Below, one piece after another: positions 12,871 to 25,995 of a DNA stretch of 64,000 nucleotides. Both the position numbers and the translations under genes were made by a program. Source of the stretch: Manis javanica (lineage: Eukaryota > Chordata > Mammalia > Pholidota > Manidae); the NCBI RefSeq assembly GCF_040802235.1, contig NC_133156.1, forward strand, positions 23,641,343 to 23,705,342, in the 5' to 3' direction. Position 1 is the first letter of the stretch. Each line of letters starts with the position of its first letter. The notes under the pieces are model-generated. The model had not been told where the DNA came from and ran no database searches. It worked only from the letters and a program-made list of their open reading frames with translations.

Positions 12871-13372
12871 CTTTCCACTATATTAACAAACATCTTACCA
12901 TTGACTCAAGGAAATTTCTGGCCATGATTCAGGGGCATGGTTAGGAACTTTGCAAACACCCCTCTCTTCCTTCAATTACTCATAATGACCTGTAGCCATG
13001 CCTGAGTCTACAGTCTCTTTAAATCAGCTTCTGTGACATTTCACCTTGTCCCCCTTTTTTAAAACTACGTGACTTCCACAATTTTAGTATTTACAAAGAA
13101 GATACCTCTTTATTTTCTGAAAAGTACTGTTACAAAATTGAAAGACTGTCTCTTACGTCTAAATGTCTGGCATGTTTTGGTCATCCTATCCACAGAGCAG
13201 GACATGTTCTCAGTGCTAGTTATATGTCCTTACCGCATTCCTTCATTCAACCCAGCAGTTGTTCAACTCTTGTCTTCTCTTACGTTCTCAATACAGAGAC
13301 TGTTGTCAGTTCATACTCATAGGGGACATATGCTTCTTGAAATGTAGGTTCCTGACTCAGTTGATGTCTTCA

Positions 13373-13600
13373 GAGCAGAGTGGTTAAGAGTGGGTCTCTG
13401 GGACTGGGGATGGGGGTGATTTAAACCAGCCATATGTGACTTTCAAGATGGGTGATGGCATTCGACCTCCTTACTCCTGAAACATAAAGGACAGTATCAC
13501 CCAGACGTGGATGAAATAATAGCTGAGATAACCAATTATGCAAAGGCCTGGCACACGGTAAACTCAGTGAGTGTCAGATATTATTACTATTAGCTCTCCT
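13373..13600 (+). repeat. MIR SINE, nearly full length
   Basis: Begins with the MIR 5' phrase GCAGAGTGGTTAAGAGTGGG. It continues through a decayed core and ends with GGCCTGGCACACGGTAAACTCAGTGAGTG followed by ATTATTACTATT, all in MIR order. Confidence 0.7.
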
Positions 13601-14033
13601 TATTCAGAGGTGGTTCTGCACTCCTAATTCATGCTTCAGCCGGCCTTTTGCCTATGCGTCTATTATTATATGTCACCTCAAATCCTTGTAAAGGACTAAT
13701 TAGTAAGCAAATCCCTCTGTTCGATTCTGCTAGCTTTGATTTCATACAAAAGTAGCACAGTAGCTTGGGTTTTGTTTACTATTGCCTTCATCAAGTGGAG
13801 TCAAAATGGGCCTTGACTCCATTGCTGGTACGGCTGGTGTTGGGTTCATGATGGTGATTGGGTAGAACGTTCTAATTAAGAATTTCAAAGAAATTGTGCA
13901 CTGAGAATAACATGAGACAGATTCAACACAGAGTGTTCCTGGGGAAGTAAAATGAATGGGTCACCATGACAAGAGCTCAGCCATATTAGCACTTTCTTGC
14001 TATTACATGACATTTTGGTCCCCTTTCCCTTAG

Positions 14034-14182
14034 ATTTTGCACTGACTGAAGGCGGTACAGTCACTCCTTTGTGCACAAAAGGATATTTTTCCCTGCGGGA
14101 ATCTGACCAAGTGCCTGCCCCGCGTATTCCACTGTGACGCGCGTGAACGACTGCGGGAACGGGGCTGACGAGGGCAACTGCG
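14034..14182 (+). pseudogene. RXFP2: RXFP2 exon 2: LDLa module, two frameshifts
   Basis: The acceptor is CCCTTTCCCTTAG and the donor GCG|GTGAGT. It encodes the mature N-terminus (DFALTEGG) and the LDL-receptor class A module that RXFP2 needs for signalling after INSL3 binds. The cysteine pattern is visible across frames (Cys-Gly-Asn-Leu-Thr-Lys-Cys-Leu-Pro). Compared with the expected codons there is one extra T in the T-run at 14086-14090 and one extra base in GCGCGTG at 14139-14145. The first shift brings a TGA into frame at 14135-14137, inside the LDLa module, so no ligand-binding or membrane part could be made from a full-length mRNA. Confidence 0.92.
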
Positions 14183-15711
14183 GTGAGTCCGCCTGATACC
14201 TGCACACGGAACAGTAATGCTCCCCCGGCAGCGGGGCGGATCTGCTCTTCTATAGGGAACACAAGTAATTGATCCCTGATTGATTTGTCGTGATGACCTG
14301 AATTTTCATAAAGGTTGCTGAAACCAGAAATACAGTATTATAAAATATATTATAAAATACAGAACAACAAGTATAAAATACAGTATTGTAGAATTAAAAA
14401 TATTTTATAAAAATTGAAGTTGTATTTTGAAATCTCCTTGGATCCCCAGATTTTGATTTTAAATGGCTTCCTGTGGCTACCTCCTTAAGGAATTACTAAT
14501 ATGGTTCAGTTGCAAGAATATCCTAATCCCACCCTGAGAATGAATTCATTGACGAGGTGTCCCCTCCTCATGTGCCCTGACCCGGAAGCTCCCCATCAGT
14601 CTAGGATGAGCACCTGGTCTGTGGCCACAGCATCCTAGTGTATCTGCTGTGATGTACTAAGGACCTTCTTGTCTTTTCACATACTTATCTCACTAGACAT
14701 GGGTTCCTCGAGAAGAGTTTATTTGTTCCTGATTTGTTTTGCTGTCCCAGAGCCTAAAACAATGACGTCCATCTCAGGTTCTCAATCGGTGATAGGGGGC
14801 AGCCCTCTGGATGCCCATGGGCAAGTCAATCAAGCTCCTGGCCTTTCCTCCTCATGGCACGGGGATCAGAGATTCTGCAGGCTTATCTGCCTCATGAGGA
14901 TATTCTGAATGCAAATTAGATAATTCCTACAAAGGCATCAAATTAAATCATTTAAAAAACCATTGAAAGTATTATAAGACAGAAATTAATTAAAGATCGC
15001 AGGGCTCAAAGGCACCTGTGGACAACATTTTAAACTGACTTTTCTGTCTGTGTGGACTTTGCTATCATACATACAATGTGTATACCTTTTTAAGAGCATA
15101 TGGTAAAGTAATTATACTTCAAATGATGCCTCCTTTTCAAAATGAATATGACTTTATTGCAAAAAAAAGGAAAAGAACCTTGGCAAATAAGCAAAATCAT
15201 ATCTTCTGACAAATTAAGAAAATATTATTTCTTTCAACAGGAATGGATAGCCTTCATGAAAAGGAATTTCATTTTTGCTTTATTAAAAAGATCAGGAGAC
15301 ATGACTTTTATCAGAACTCATTACATCTATCAATGTAATATGTAATGCTTATGCATTTGACAAAACAGAATTCAGATTATATTGTATTATTCTGAGGACC
15401 TCAAAATTAAGATAATTTAAAATGTCAGCATAGAAATAGGTGGACAGTTTCCAAGATGGATACGTGTATGTAAAATAATTACTGATTTACATTGTATATT
15501 TTCAAGATAAATACATTTGAAATATTTGTAACTGCGAAAAAGGGGGAAAACTCCAAATGTTTTACCTAGCTCTTTGTCCCTTACCATTGATGGTTATTAA
15601 TACTTAAACAAATTTTTAATTGATTTCATTATCAAATTTTTATACTTTTGCTTTGTAGATTGATATTTGGTTTACTAGAATAACTGACACATATTCATAA
15701 CTATTTCACAG
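14183..15711 (+). other. RXFP2: RXFP2 intron 2
   Basis: GTGAGT...TTTCACAG, phase 1. The interior is AT-rich, with a short stretch of TATTATAAAATA-like repeats at about 14330-14410. Nothing else recognised. Confidence 0.8.
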
Positions 15712-15790
15712 GAGACACAAGTGGATGGGCAACTATATTTGGCACAGTCCATGGAAATGCTAATAATGTGACATTAAACACAGGAGTGCT
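15712..15790 (+). pseudogene. RXFP2: RXFP2 exon 3: LDLa-LRR linker, frameshift
   Basis: Opens with codons for GDTSGWATIFGTVHGNA, the RXFP2 linker that helps position INSL3 and the LDLa module. At 15776-15778 the run AAA has one base too many compared with the frame that gives Thr-Gln-Glu-Cys at the exon end, so a +1 shift is inferred. The donor GCT|GTAAGT is intact. Confidence 0.9.
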
Positions 15791-18358
15791 GTAAGTGGTA
15801 TTGGTTCAAAGACTCAGTATCAGCTTTGCAAGCAACACGGTTTGTGGCTTATGGATTTATATGGGGTAGTGTGATAAATTCCCTTTAGAATTTCAATATC
15901 AGTTCAGTGTATTTCAAGAGTCGACTCATCTGTTGTTTGCCCATAGGCTGAAAAGAAAGAAGAAAAAAGACATTCTCAATTCATGATCATTTTATGTATT
16001 AGTCTATCATTGCAAGAATATATAGGCATTGAATGATTGTGACAAATAATAAAGATCTTATTCCCTCTAATTATTTCCTTCAATAAAGATATTGAGCACT
16101 AACTACTTTCCAGCCCCTACATCAGACACTGAGACTACCGTAAGATGGTGGGTCCCAATCCACAAATACATAGTTCACATTGCAGTAAGAAAGACAAATC
16201 CTTACAGAGGCAGGGAAGGATACAACTATTAAATGCTAAATTGGAAGATTTTATGTTTGCACAGGCAACGTGGACGCCCACTGTGTAGAAATGATAGCCC
16301 TGCTGGGAGTGGGGGAAAGATCCACAGAAAAGATGACAGTGAGATGGACTTTGAAATCCTTAGATGGAGGGAAGGGGTAGGAGGTAACAGGATGAGCAGG
16401 AAAGCAAGCAGCCAGGAAAGTGCTGGAATGGGGAAGGTAAAGAACATGGTTCCTCCATGCCTTTGGCAATGGTTCTGAGTGCACGAGGTGAAGGACATGA
16501 AACCCAGAGAGGGGGCCAGCCCCTACAGGGGCTCTGGGTACACACTTTGGAGATTGGCCTTGATGCTGGAGATAGAAATATGTTTATGTATATACATGTA
16601 TTATATATATGTCTACTGTGAATATAGACATAGTTATGTAGAGTTGCATATATGTTTTTTATATACACATTAGTAATTAACATATGATTACATACATAAT
16701 GTATATATGTATTTAAATACTGCATTGACAATATCTTACATACTTTATAATACCAGTTTAATAAATTACCACTTATTATAGACTTATTCACAAGTATATC
16801 ATGTATAAATTTAGAAATGAAGAAGATTAGAAACAGAACAGAACTGGAAGTCCCTAATATTCTCTCCCTGATGCCTAACAGATGTCCCATGTGGCCGTCA
16901 CTTGCTGTACACAGTGGGCAGCCCCCCCAAGTCGTGTGCTTATTTTCTTTCAATCAGGAGGAGAAGCTACAGGATAAGAAATATATGTGAAAATGATCCC
17001 TCTCACCCAGAATTGTAGAGAATGAGTTAGGATGGTGGTTTTCTCCTCTGGGACAATTTGTGCCCCTAGAGAACATCTATTTATCCGGTAAATAGAAGTC
17101 TGCAACCTCAAGGTTTTAATCTAATAACCACTATTTTCAATTCCAATATATGTTAAAGTAATACATTTTGAACTTATCTTTAGGAAGCTGAGCCTACCTA
17201 GCATAAACCTATAAACAACATTGACTATTTCCCCAAAACTTTGTATGCTAAAATGTGTCTTTTGAATTGAGCAGGCATTCAAAATAAGTGTGTTGAATTT
17301 ACTAAAATTCAGTGAAGTTAACTTTTTAAAATAAAGTTTAAAAGTGATCTAGAAGAAGCAGAGCAACTTGAGGGAACTTATAATCAGATTTCAACAAATT
17401 TAAAAAGTTAAAATTTGAAAATAATTCTCATTTTTCTTAGTGCCATCAAAACAAATACCCCATAGAATCAGAGACAAAATCAAATGCTCCATTAGTATAG
17501 CCTGGTCATTCTCTCTGCCGAACACACACACATACACACAAACACACAAACACATCCACACCAAGTGACTGTCCCATGGAGTGACTTGGCCTGGTTTCTC
17601 CACAGATTCTTCACACCTTTATATGCCATTATTTCCATAATTATGTAAGTTTCTTCAGAGTAAATTCTGAAACATTCTTCTTTCTTCTGAATGCTTCATA
17701 TAGCTGGATCTAAGTTTTTCTCTCAACTTTACAGCTTCTCTACAACTTGTATGACCTACTTTAACTTCCTAGCCAGGAAAAACAAGAACCAAAATGACAG
17801 GGTATCTGACTTTTTATTTTAATAAGGCGCAATGGTGTCTATTGTAAAAAACCTGCAACTTCACACAGCTCTAAGAGGTTTGAAATTGGGGAAAAGAACT
17901 GAACTGAATTTAAATTAACAGTATTTATTGAGCAAGTTCTTGTGTGCCATTCAATTAAATCAAATTGCCTCAATTATACCCATTCAAGTTTAAAGATTAT
18001 ACCATAGAGATACACGCAATTACCATAACATTTTTCATTGAGGAAAACTTAATCTTACTTTACTAGATACTTTTCTGATATTTAAATTTTTCTGTGGCTT
18101 CTTTTCTAATCACTTATTATATGCCTATGAAATAACCCCCTGGAAGCTAGAACGGAGATGAACACCACATCAGTCTATATTTGACTAGGAAAGGATTCTG
18201 ACTGTGTTTTTATCATAGGGCTGAGTTAGTCCTTTTAACAAGACATAAATGTCATATACATTCAATGCAAAGAGAACAACATCAGTTCTTAGAGACAAAA
18301 GTCATAATTAAAGCAAAGTATTTTTGCCCTAGTGAAATCTCACTCTTTTTGCCCCTAG
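15791..18358 (+). other. RXFP2: RXFP2 intron 3, with repeats
   Basis: Contains an antisense L2-like segment near 16075-16235 (ATTGAGCACTAACTAC, CATCAGACACTGAGAC), AT-rich DNA at 16585-16720, and a CA-rich tract at 17521-17560. The long minus-strand open frame at 16360-16953 falls in this AT-rich intronic DNA and is not a gene. Confidence 0.6.
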
Positions 18359-18465
18359 TTCTAGACCAGTTTCCACAGCGCTGTGGACTGCAAAGAAACT
18401 GAGCTGGAATGCATGGATGCTGGCTTAAAGTTCGTGCCCCTGACTTCCAGCAATGCCACATTACT
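18359..18465 (+). pseudogene. RXFP2: RXFP2 exon 4: LRR N-terminal cysteine cap, frameshift
   Basis: Encodes Phe-Leu-x-Gln-x-Pro-Gln, then the cap region ending in Ala-Thr-Leu. The sequence TGTGGACTGC (18382-18391) carries one G more than the Cys-Asp-Cys frame allows, a +1 shift that brings a TGA into frame 16 bases on. The expected first cysteine of the CC pair is coded as Arg (CGC). Splice sites (CCCCTAG / ACT|GTGAGT) are sound. Confidence 0.9.
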
Positions 18466-19269
18466 GTGAGTAGATGTCAAATCCCTCATGCTATTTGCCC
18501 CTAAAGTCATATGAAAGCCATGTAACCTGATCCAGTGTGTCTTTGTTCTGTTGTTATGCTACTTGTATATTGGCAAAATAACAGCACCTGCTTTTAAGAC
18601 CCACCAGCCATCAGAGAATTCCAGTCCTTCTCCAGGGAAAAAAACGTATTCAACTACTCTATGTTGAATTAGCCAGGTTATGCTTTAGTTCACAGATGTC
18701 CGGAGTTCTTATTTTTAATTGCTTTCTGATGTATGTATTCATTAGGAAAATGCCAGATCTGTACACACTAAAAAGAAAACTCAAAAAGGGAAGAATACTC
18801 ACATAGTTGATCTCATTTTTAATGGTGGCCAAGACTGCAGAGATATAACGAGCTATGAAACTAGCTATGTCATCATCCTGTGAGTTTTTCTGTGCTGTGC
18901 TGAAAAAAACCTTTTGAGAGCCTCAGGAATTTCAGTCATGTCATAATTTGGGCATGCGTGAGTTGGTTAGGATTTGTGGACTTTTTGGTTTTGTTAAGTA
19001 AGAGTAAAAAAAGTTAAATCACTGTAGACATTCCACACTATTATCTAGCTGACTAGACTTGTCAAATGTTTGCAAACTGCTTTAATTGTGCTTCCTAAGC
19101 TTTTTTCTTCTGCCATGATAAAGTTTTAAGTTACTTTGTTTTTTTTCAAGTGTGTGTTAAGTAGCTTGGAACATCACCAGATATTTTCTTTCTCAAGCAC
19201 AGTTTTCTAAGGAAGAGTTTTGGTTGGTCATAACAACCATAATGAAGTCTGCTTTACATGTTATTTTAG
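18466..19269 (+). other. RXFP2: RXFP2 intron 4
   Basis: Phase 2, GTGAGT...ATTTTAG. No repeats assigned. Confidence 0.75.
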
Positions 19270-19338
19270 GTCTCTTAAGAAAAAAAAATTCAGTCTTCCA
19301 GATAAAGTTTAATCAAATACACAGAACTTAAAACAGAT
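19270..19338 (+). pseudogene. RXFP2: RXFP2 exon 5: LRR1, in-frame stop
   Basis: First LRR exon, 69 bases where its sister LRR exons are 72. Codons for Ser-Leu-Lys-Lys start the repeat and Leu-Pro-Asp-Lys-Val follows. A TAA is then in frame at 19310-19312, where the family has Phe and one base is missing. The nine-A run at the start has also lost material against the expected Lys-Asn-Lys-Ile-His. Acceptor ATTTTAG and donor GAT|GTAAGT. Confidence 0.85.
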
Positions 19339-20899
19339 GTAAGTAGCTATTAATAGTGTTTTTTAGGGGAGGAAATCCTTGTGAGTTGTTTTGTTTAAGA
19401 TGTTTTTGATCCTAAAGTAAAATGAAATACAATGTTGATTACCTTTATCATTAAATAAATTTTTCTAAATATAGTGAAGATTAGAAAAGAAAGCATTGAA
19501 AAGTAGTACCTTTACATTTCATAACATAGCTGAGCTAATTTTGAGTTAAACTACTTTTATAGAGTTAAGAGTTAGAGAAACAGGCATTTTAATAAGAAAA
19601 CACATAGTTAAATGCATTTCTCCAAAATATTTGGAAAATGACATTGCAGATTCAGAGACATTCAGATGCACTTTTTAACTTCAACGAAAAATGTTAGCAT
19701 AGGCAAGAATGATCAGATCATTTAAAAACGACATGACAGGCTACAGGCTGTCTCCCAATAGGAGCAAAAACACAATCTGAGTGAAATCAGGGATAAGAGA
19801 TATATCGGAGGAAATAAAATGTTAATAAATTGGTTCCAGTCAGCAGTGAAAAAATGGTAATCAGTAATGAACAAAGTGTCAAAAATGTTGCCCAATATCA
19901 TCCTGGAAAGCAAGCCAGGGGTCAGAGGTATATGACCTAGAGACAGCCTCTATGGGGGGACAGGGATGGACTGTAATTGTCACAATTTACATAACTGTGT
20001 CTTGATAGAGAGTCGTTGCTTTGATTGCCAGCTCACCAAAACAACTTTATGATAACTACATTAACTTTCCAAATTACTCATACTAACATATTTGGGAAAC
20101 ATTCTTATTTGTGGAATAAGATAGTTCCCATTTGAGTAAAGAAAAATGAGATTATTCAAACTTTTATGAGTTTGACTACTGTGTATCAGTCCCTCTATGC
20201 CCAGTCACTCTGGGTTAATGGAGAGATCAAGTTTCTATACTTGCCAAGATGGTCATTAGAGTAGACTTAAAAATTAGCCAAGTTACGCTGTAGAAGGCCC
20301 CTTGGCAGGGCCATCAGCTTATTTTATCCATCAACTTTTGGCACAGAGGAAGAGTTTTTAGAAATGTGGAATATGTCAAAACCAGGAATGAAAAAAAGTC
20401 TGATCCTTTGCTGATACTGGACAAACATGTTTGGTTTTCAGATCCCACCGACAGCTGCGTGTGCTGTTCATGAATCCAGGTCCCAGAATCCCCAGTACAA
20501 GAAAGGGAGTCATTGATGTAGGTCCGATTAGTGAAGGTAGAATTTTATGTGAACATAGATAACCATGCCTGGGTTTGACTATAGCCTGTGTGAATTTCAT
20601 CTGCAGTCAGGACCTTCTTCTCCATCCTGGAAATGTGGTCACACTGTCATTGGTCACACAGGAGTAGCTGTGCATTAGCTATGGGTTTCCAGATTCCTCT
20701 AGAGAACGCACTGCTTTTAATCTTACTGGGAATTCTTAGGATCACCACATACTCATTCTGTTGAATCAATATTGTCCTTGCACTGCCTCACTTATGCTCA
20801 AGGGGAGGACAAAAAAAGAGCACTAGCAGAAAAAAAGGGACAAGATTCACAGTTTAGAGCACCTGTTGAAATTCTATTACCTGGAGTCATAGAAGTTTT

Positions 20900-21035
20900 T
20901 ATGAATCTCTAATTAAATCTCTTTCATTATTCATGAGGTAATTAAAGTCTGCAATGGTTAAATGAGTTACCTTAAGATCCAGAACTAGTTAGTGGAAAAG
21001 CTAGAATTAGAGCCTGTCTTCGGATGCCTAATGCA
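20900..21035 (-). repeat. MIR SINE fragment
   Basis: Antisense MIR wording: ATGAGGTAATTAAAGTCTGC, AATGAGTTACCTTAAGATCC, AGTTAGTGGAAAAGCTAGAA. Inside RXFP2 intron 5. Confidence 0.55.
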
Positions 21036-21649
21036 GCATTTATTTCACAATAACCAGAAACATAGAGATGGAAAGAAATTGTTGTAGCATCTAATTGAAT
21101 CTTCTACCAACACATACTGCTCTTTCAACACACAGACCACCCCACCCCCTTGTATACATGTTTTTCCTTCTAATTTGGGAGAAAACCATCTTTTGGGGGG
21201 CAGAAGGATCAATTGAGGATCAAGCAAAGGAGCATATAAAATTAGACTTCTCAGGCCAAGTGCTTTCCCAGACCTCTGACCCAAAGCCTTGTGCTACGTT
21301 CTATATTTATCTCTCAGTAGTATCTGCTATTCCACTCAATGGAAGAATATGGAATCACTAATTCTTGCTAATTTATGTGTCCCAGTTTTTCCTAGTTAAA
21401 AAGAGTAGGGATTAACCTTAACTGCCTGAATCAGCTGGAAACTCTCTCCATACAAATATTTAATTCTGCTTTGAGAGAACTTAGGTACCACATCATAACC
21501 GGAGTATCATCCAGCAAGGGTTCTCCTGATGCAAGGTGCTATTGGACGCTTTCTAGGCTATTTGATTCTCCTAGAGACCTCAGAGAAAGAGACTAGGAGA
21601 TTGTCAGCAATGAATATTCACTAAGGTGTCTATGCCATGCAAGGTGCAA

Positions 21650-21870
21650 TGCCTTATATTCATATGTCACTTTTTAACGTTTACAAAGGGTTCCAAGATT
21701 TGGAATTCTTATCTGATCCTCAAAATCCGCAAGGTGAGGCAGAAATCATGAAGGTCCCTTTCAGGATGATGGAAACATACTACTCGGAGAAAGAGAGGTT
21801 GTTTGCCCGGAGTCAGCCAGCTGATGAATAGCAGAGCTTGACCTCAAAGCCAGACCTCCGATCATGATCC
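21650..21870 (-). repeat. MIR SINE fragment
   Basis: Antisense MIR: ATCTGATCCTCAAAATCC, AAGGTGAGGCAGAAATC, GAGGTTGTTTGCCCGGAGTC, GATGAATAGCAGAGCTTGA. Inside RXFP2 intron 5. Confidence 0.65.
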
Positions 21871-24800
21871 TTTGGAAGCTTATCCACACGGTCCAGTCTC
21901 AGAATATTGTTAACCATCAAGGAAAATGTCCAGGAACCAAACTCTGCCTTTGAGAATGACTCAAGTTCTTCACAAGTGTTACTAGAAGCTCGTAGAGCCG
22001 CTCATAAGCTTGGCAACCCTTCCCTTACAGCCGCTCCCCTCACGCCTCCCAGCAGCTCCTGCCACTCTTCTCCAAACCCTGGGCTCAGCCCAGCCCTGGT
22101 ATCTCTCCTGTCCTTAAACACTACCTTTTCTTCCAAATTCTGCATTACAACAGCTCAAGTAACCAAGGTAGCAAAAACTCCCCCCTACTCACTATGCTCC
22201 CAGCACTCTGTCATCTGAAAATAAGATGACCCATCTTTACCCAAGATCTGGTGTAAAATACCAGAGAGGATGTGGCCAAGTCACCTTTCCAGGGCCTGTT
22301 ATCATCATCCTTCAGACAATAAGTATTGTCTTCTGTTTCATCCATAAACACATCATGAAAAGACATGATCTGTGTCTGGTTGACATGTATACCGAGCATT
22401 TCTGGTTGATCAGTCTTTCAGAGAAGAAGGTCAGGAGGATCTGACATGCCCTGTTCTCTCCCTCTTTGAGGCGCTCACAGAGCGGTGTCCTATGAGCCTG
22501 CTCTATGATCTCTCCTTAAACAAATGTCAAGCTCATCCAGCCGTAGCTTGTGAAATCTACTTTTTCCATTTTTGAAAAATGAAAACTATGCTTTCCATCT
22601 TTAATTTTCCAGCTGATCTTCTCCTTTCTAGATTCCTCAGTAATTGGTCATGATTCAGTGTTTTCATTTTTGTTGTTTCTCAATTTCTAGGAGAAATTGC
22701 TCAAGACAGAGGGCTTTAACTCATTTTGATGAATGTACTCTACCATCTGGGCTTGAACTGCCCCGACCCTGTATTCTCTCTATTCATTGCCATCCTGAGA
22801 TTATCTCTTGGACTGAGATGACAGGAATAATGTAGGAGTTGAGCATTTATAGTTATATATTATTTCATCATATTATAAAATAGTTTCCATACACTAGGCT
22901 TGGTCATTTCCTTAACATTTTCTTATTTATAAAGTATAACTAGAAATATATTTCCATTTCCCACAGTATTCTTTACTCTCTTGATTTTGAACATGACTTA
23001 GATCATTATTTGGACTACGATTCCATTTTTATGAACCTTTCCCATTAAACCTTGAATTTTGAAGAATCACCCCCACTGACCACCTCCTTCTGAGTTGGAT
23101 GGTCCTAGTTTTTCTCCCAGTACCATGTACCACCACCCCTCAATGTTGCATATGTCAAACACACATGAGGATCAATGATTATTTGTTGAAGGAATGATGT
23201 GTACAACTAACCCACAGGACTAAAGCAAAGGTGGGGAGCATCTTCAGCGGGGAGAATGAAAAACATAATCAGAAACCCTCAAAGGATATTGTGACAAGAG
23301 AGAAAAGGACAGTTTATAAGAGAAAAGGGTTCCCATAGGAAACAATGAAACATATGCTGGAGAAATCATTGAATCATAATTGTAGGACCTTTAAATTCCT
23401 GGCTAAAGAATTTCAGTTTTATTCTGTTTGACCAAGAAGAAGGCCTACCCAAAGGTGTGTTTTAGATTGTATTGAACCAATAAACTTAATATTCATTTTT
23501 AAGTTGTATTGGGATAGATCCTAGGAGATCACCAAATTTAATATTTAATGCTAAGTGACTCTCTGGTCTGGAATGCTGTAAATATTCACAGTGGAATAGA
23601 GGCCATTTAGGCATCAAGAAAAACAAATTCCTAAATCAAAATGAAATTCTAGTTGCCAGATGGGTAACTCTTGCTCAACTTATCTGAATGCTTTTACTAC
23701 TGAACAGTTTATTCATTTTAATAATCTTTTACTATATCCAGCCTTTCTAACATTGCATGGAGGGGAGCAATTTCAGATGACCTTTCAGAGAAATAAAATA
23801 TAATTCAGGAGATTGACTATAATAGTTTATCACTGCTACCATGGAAACCAACAGCAATTTTCCTCCTCATTGTAATAGAAACCTTACATAAACTAGGAAT
23901 TCCTTCTTAAACTGGGTTCTTATTCAATGCAGTTATTGGCAGCAAGATGTAATTCAAGTCTGCCTGACTCATGAATGCAAAATGTTGGATTAAAAAATAG
24001 CCTATAAACACACATGTCATTACAGCATTTATTTGCTCTAGTTTCAGGTACATAAATTCCTGGCATTTCTGCTTAAAAATCCCTGACAGCTGAAACAGCA
24101 GGAATTCATGAACTAGTAAGTTATTGTTAGAAAAGCCATTTCATGTAAAGTATATTAAATGGGCTCCTATCTCAGCTCTGTATAAAAAGAGGACACCATT
24201 GCCAAATTGTCATGTTTCCGAATTTCCCCTTATATTCACCAAGCTACTATTCCACAAAGAAGAAAGCAGGTGCTAGAGGATCAAGTGAAAATGCAGCAGC
24301 CTAAGTCTGAGACAAGATATCTGGGACTCCAGTTCTCAACAGGGTGCCCAGCAAGCTGACTAAATAGAAGACTGGAGGCTTTATTATTGTAGGCATTGGA
24401 ATCTTAACTCACGGTCAGGAAGGCAGTTAGGCTGTACATGTCAGATGAGTCGTGCAGATCAAATGCACAAGGTCAAATTCAGAACTCACGATTACATGCA
24501 TCCCTTCAGTACTGACAACATGTGGGTAAAATGTGCCTGGTGCTTTTGAATTACCCTGAATAAAATGTAAACAGCACTAGATAGGTAGTACATTTTATAT
24601 TTAGGAGGAACTTCAAGATACCTTTCTTATAATATATGCTTTTCCCTTTTTCACGTGCTGTTGCAACATAATTTATCATATTAACTTTCATCACATCACT
24701 GCAAGGGCTTTGAAAATGCTGAAATGGATACTGATCTATATGGGTTTATTTTATTCATAGTAGAACTTTAAACCAAAGGCAGAATTTATGTTGCAATGGG

Positions 24801-25995
24801 AAGCATCTTCTCTCAGACACCGTCCAGAGACTGTGGGTTTGGAATGAATGGCACAAGGTCTTCTGGGATTCCGGTCTACTTTGTAGGAGAGAAATTGATG
24901 CTTTCTGAACTGCTATGGATGTATTGCAGGTGCTCTGTAGTACCGATCTTTCCACGTGGCAGTACACAGATAAAATGACAATATTTGTTCAACATTTAGG
25001 GTAAAAAAATGGGTTTGCTGGTAACTGGAGCCTCGTCTCCTCTTTACCTAGCTGTCTATGGGGCTGAGGGCTTCAATATCCTGGCATACCTGGTACAACA
25101 TTCATGACTCAAAGGCTGGGAAGTTTTGCTAGGAAATAATTGTGGCATAACAAAATTCACAGGTGGCTGAATGAGCATATGTTTCAGCATAGATTTGCAG
25201 TGAAGTAACGTAACAAGTAAATGTTACATATTATATATAGCAAGAGCCAAACCAAATAAAAAAAGAGAAAGGAAAGTCATTCAAAGGACTATGTGCCATT
25301 AGTTACTATTATTAGTGATATTATTTCCTGTCCTGAAAGGTCTTTAGAAAATATGAATTCAGGGCTAACCTCCCATTGTATAATGAGCACAGGAAATGGA
25401 AATTATTTACATAGATTGCTTCCAACAGTGCTATTATGGAATCAAGACTATATTGCTAAATTGCTTCAGAGGTTAAACAAGGCATGACCCTGTGTATACT
25501 AGCCCCAGTTCAACTACTGATGCTGCTTGGGACCTCGCCAGCTGGCTTTGTGCTTCTCACTCTGTATCTCAAAATAGAAACGATTAAGACTTGCCCTCTC
25601 CGTTTTGGGGAGTTAATGAGGAGTTCAGGGTGGAACTCTGAGCAGAGAGAGCAAGACAGCTCAGCAGTGAGAGGCTGGCCACTCTCACGTGGTGTGAGAC
25701 TCCAGCAAGTCAGAACAAGAAGGCCCCCAGACTTCCGGTTTGTGGCAACAGGACTAGTTCCCTCCACCAACACATCGCACTGGAGTTCCATGGTCCAAAT
25801 CATGCATGCCTGAGTCTCACTGGAGGGGTGCTAGGGGGACAGCATGCATTGGCTGGGTTCAACATGAGAATAGGGTTTGGGAGTTTATAAACCAGTTTCA
25901 CAAATTGTCTTTAGGTAAAGAAAGTGGAGAGCCCACCCAACAGCCTACTAAGTACAAAAACCGTAATCACATGGCATTTGTCTTATTCCTACCAG

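Larger units (their letters stand above)
19339..25995 (+). other. RXFP2: RXFP2 intron 5, largest intron
   Basis: About 6.7 kb of phase-2 intron. It holds two antisense MIR relics (listed separately) and an L2-like scrap near 22030-22200. The rest is unassigned and no coding potential is supported. Confidence 0.6.

Noticed and set aside
16360-16953. Minus-strand open frame of 197 codons
   Set aside because: It lies in AT-rich RXFP2 intron 3, is full of Ile/Tyr/Asn from TA-type repeats, and has no domain or splice support.
18745-18890. Possible LRR1 exon just after exon 4
   Set aside because: No acceptor or LRR register. The true LRR1 exon, with LPDKV and correct phase, is at 19270-19338.
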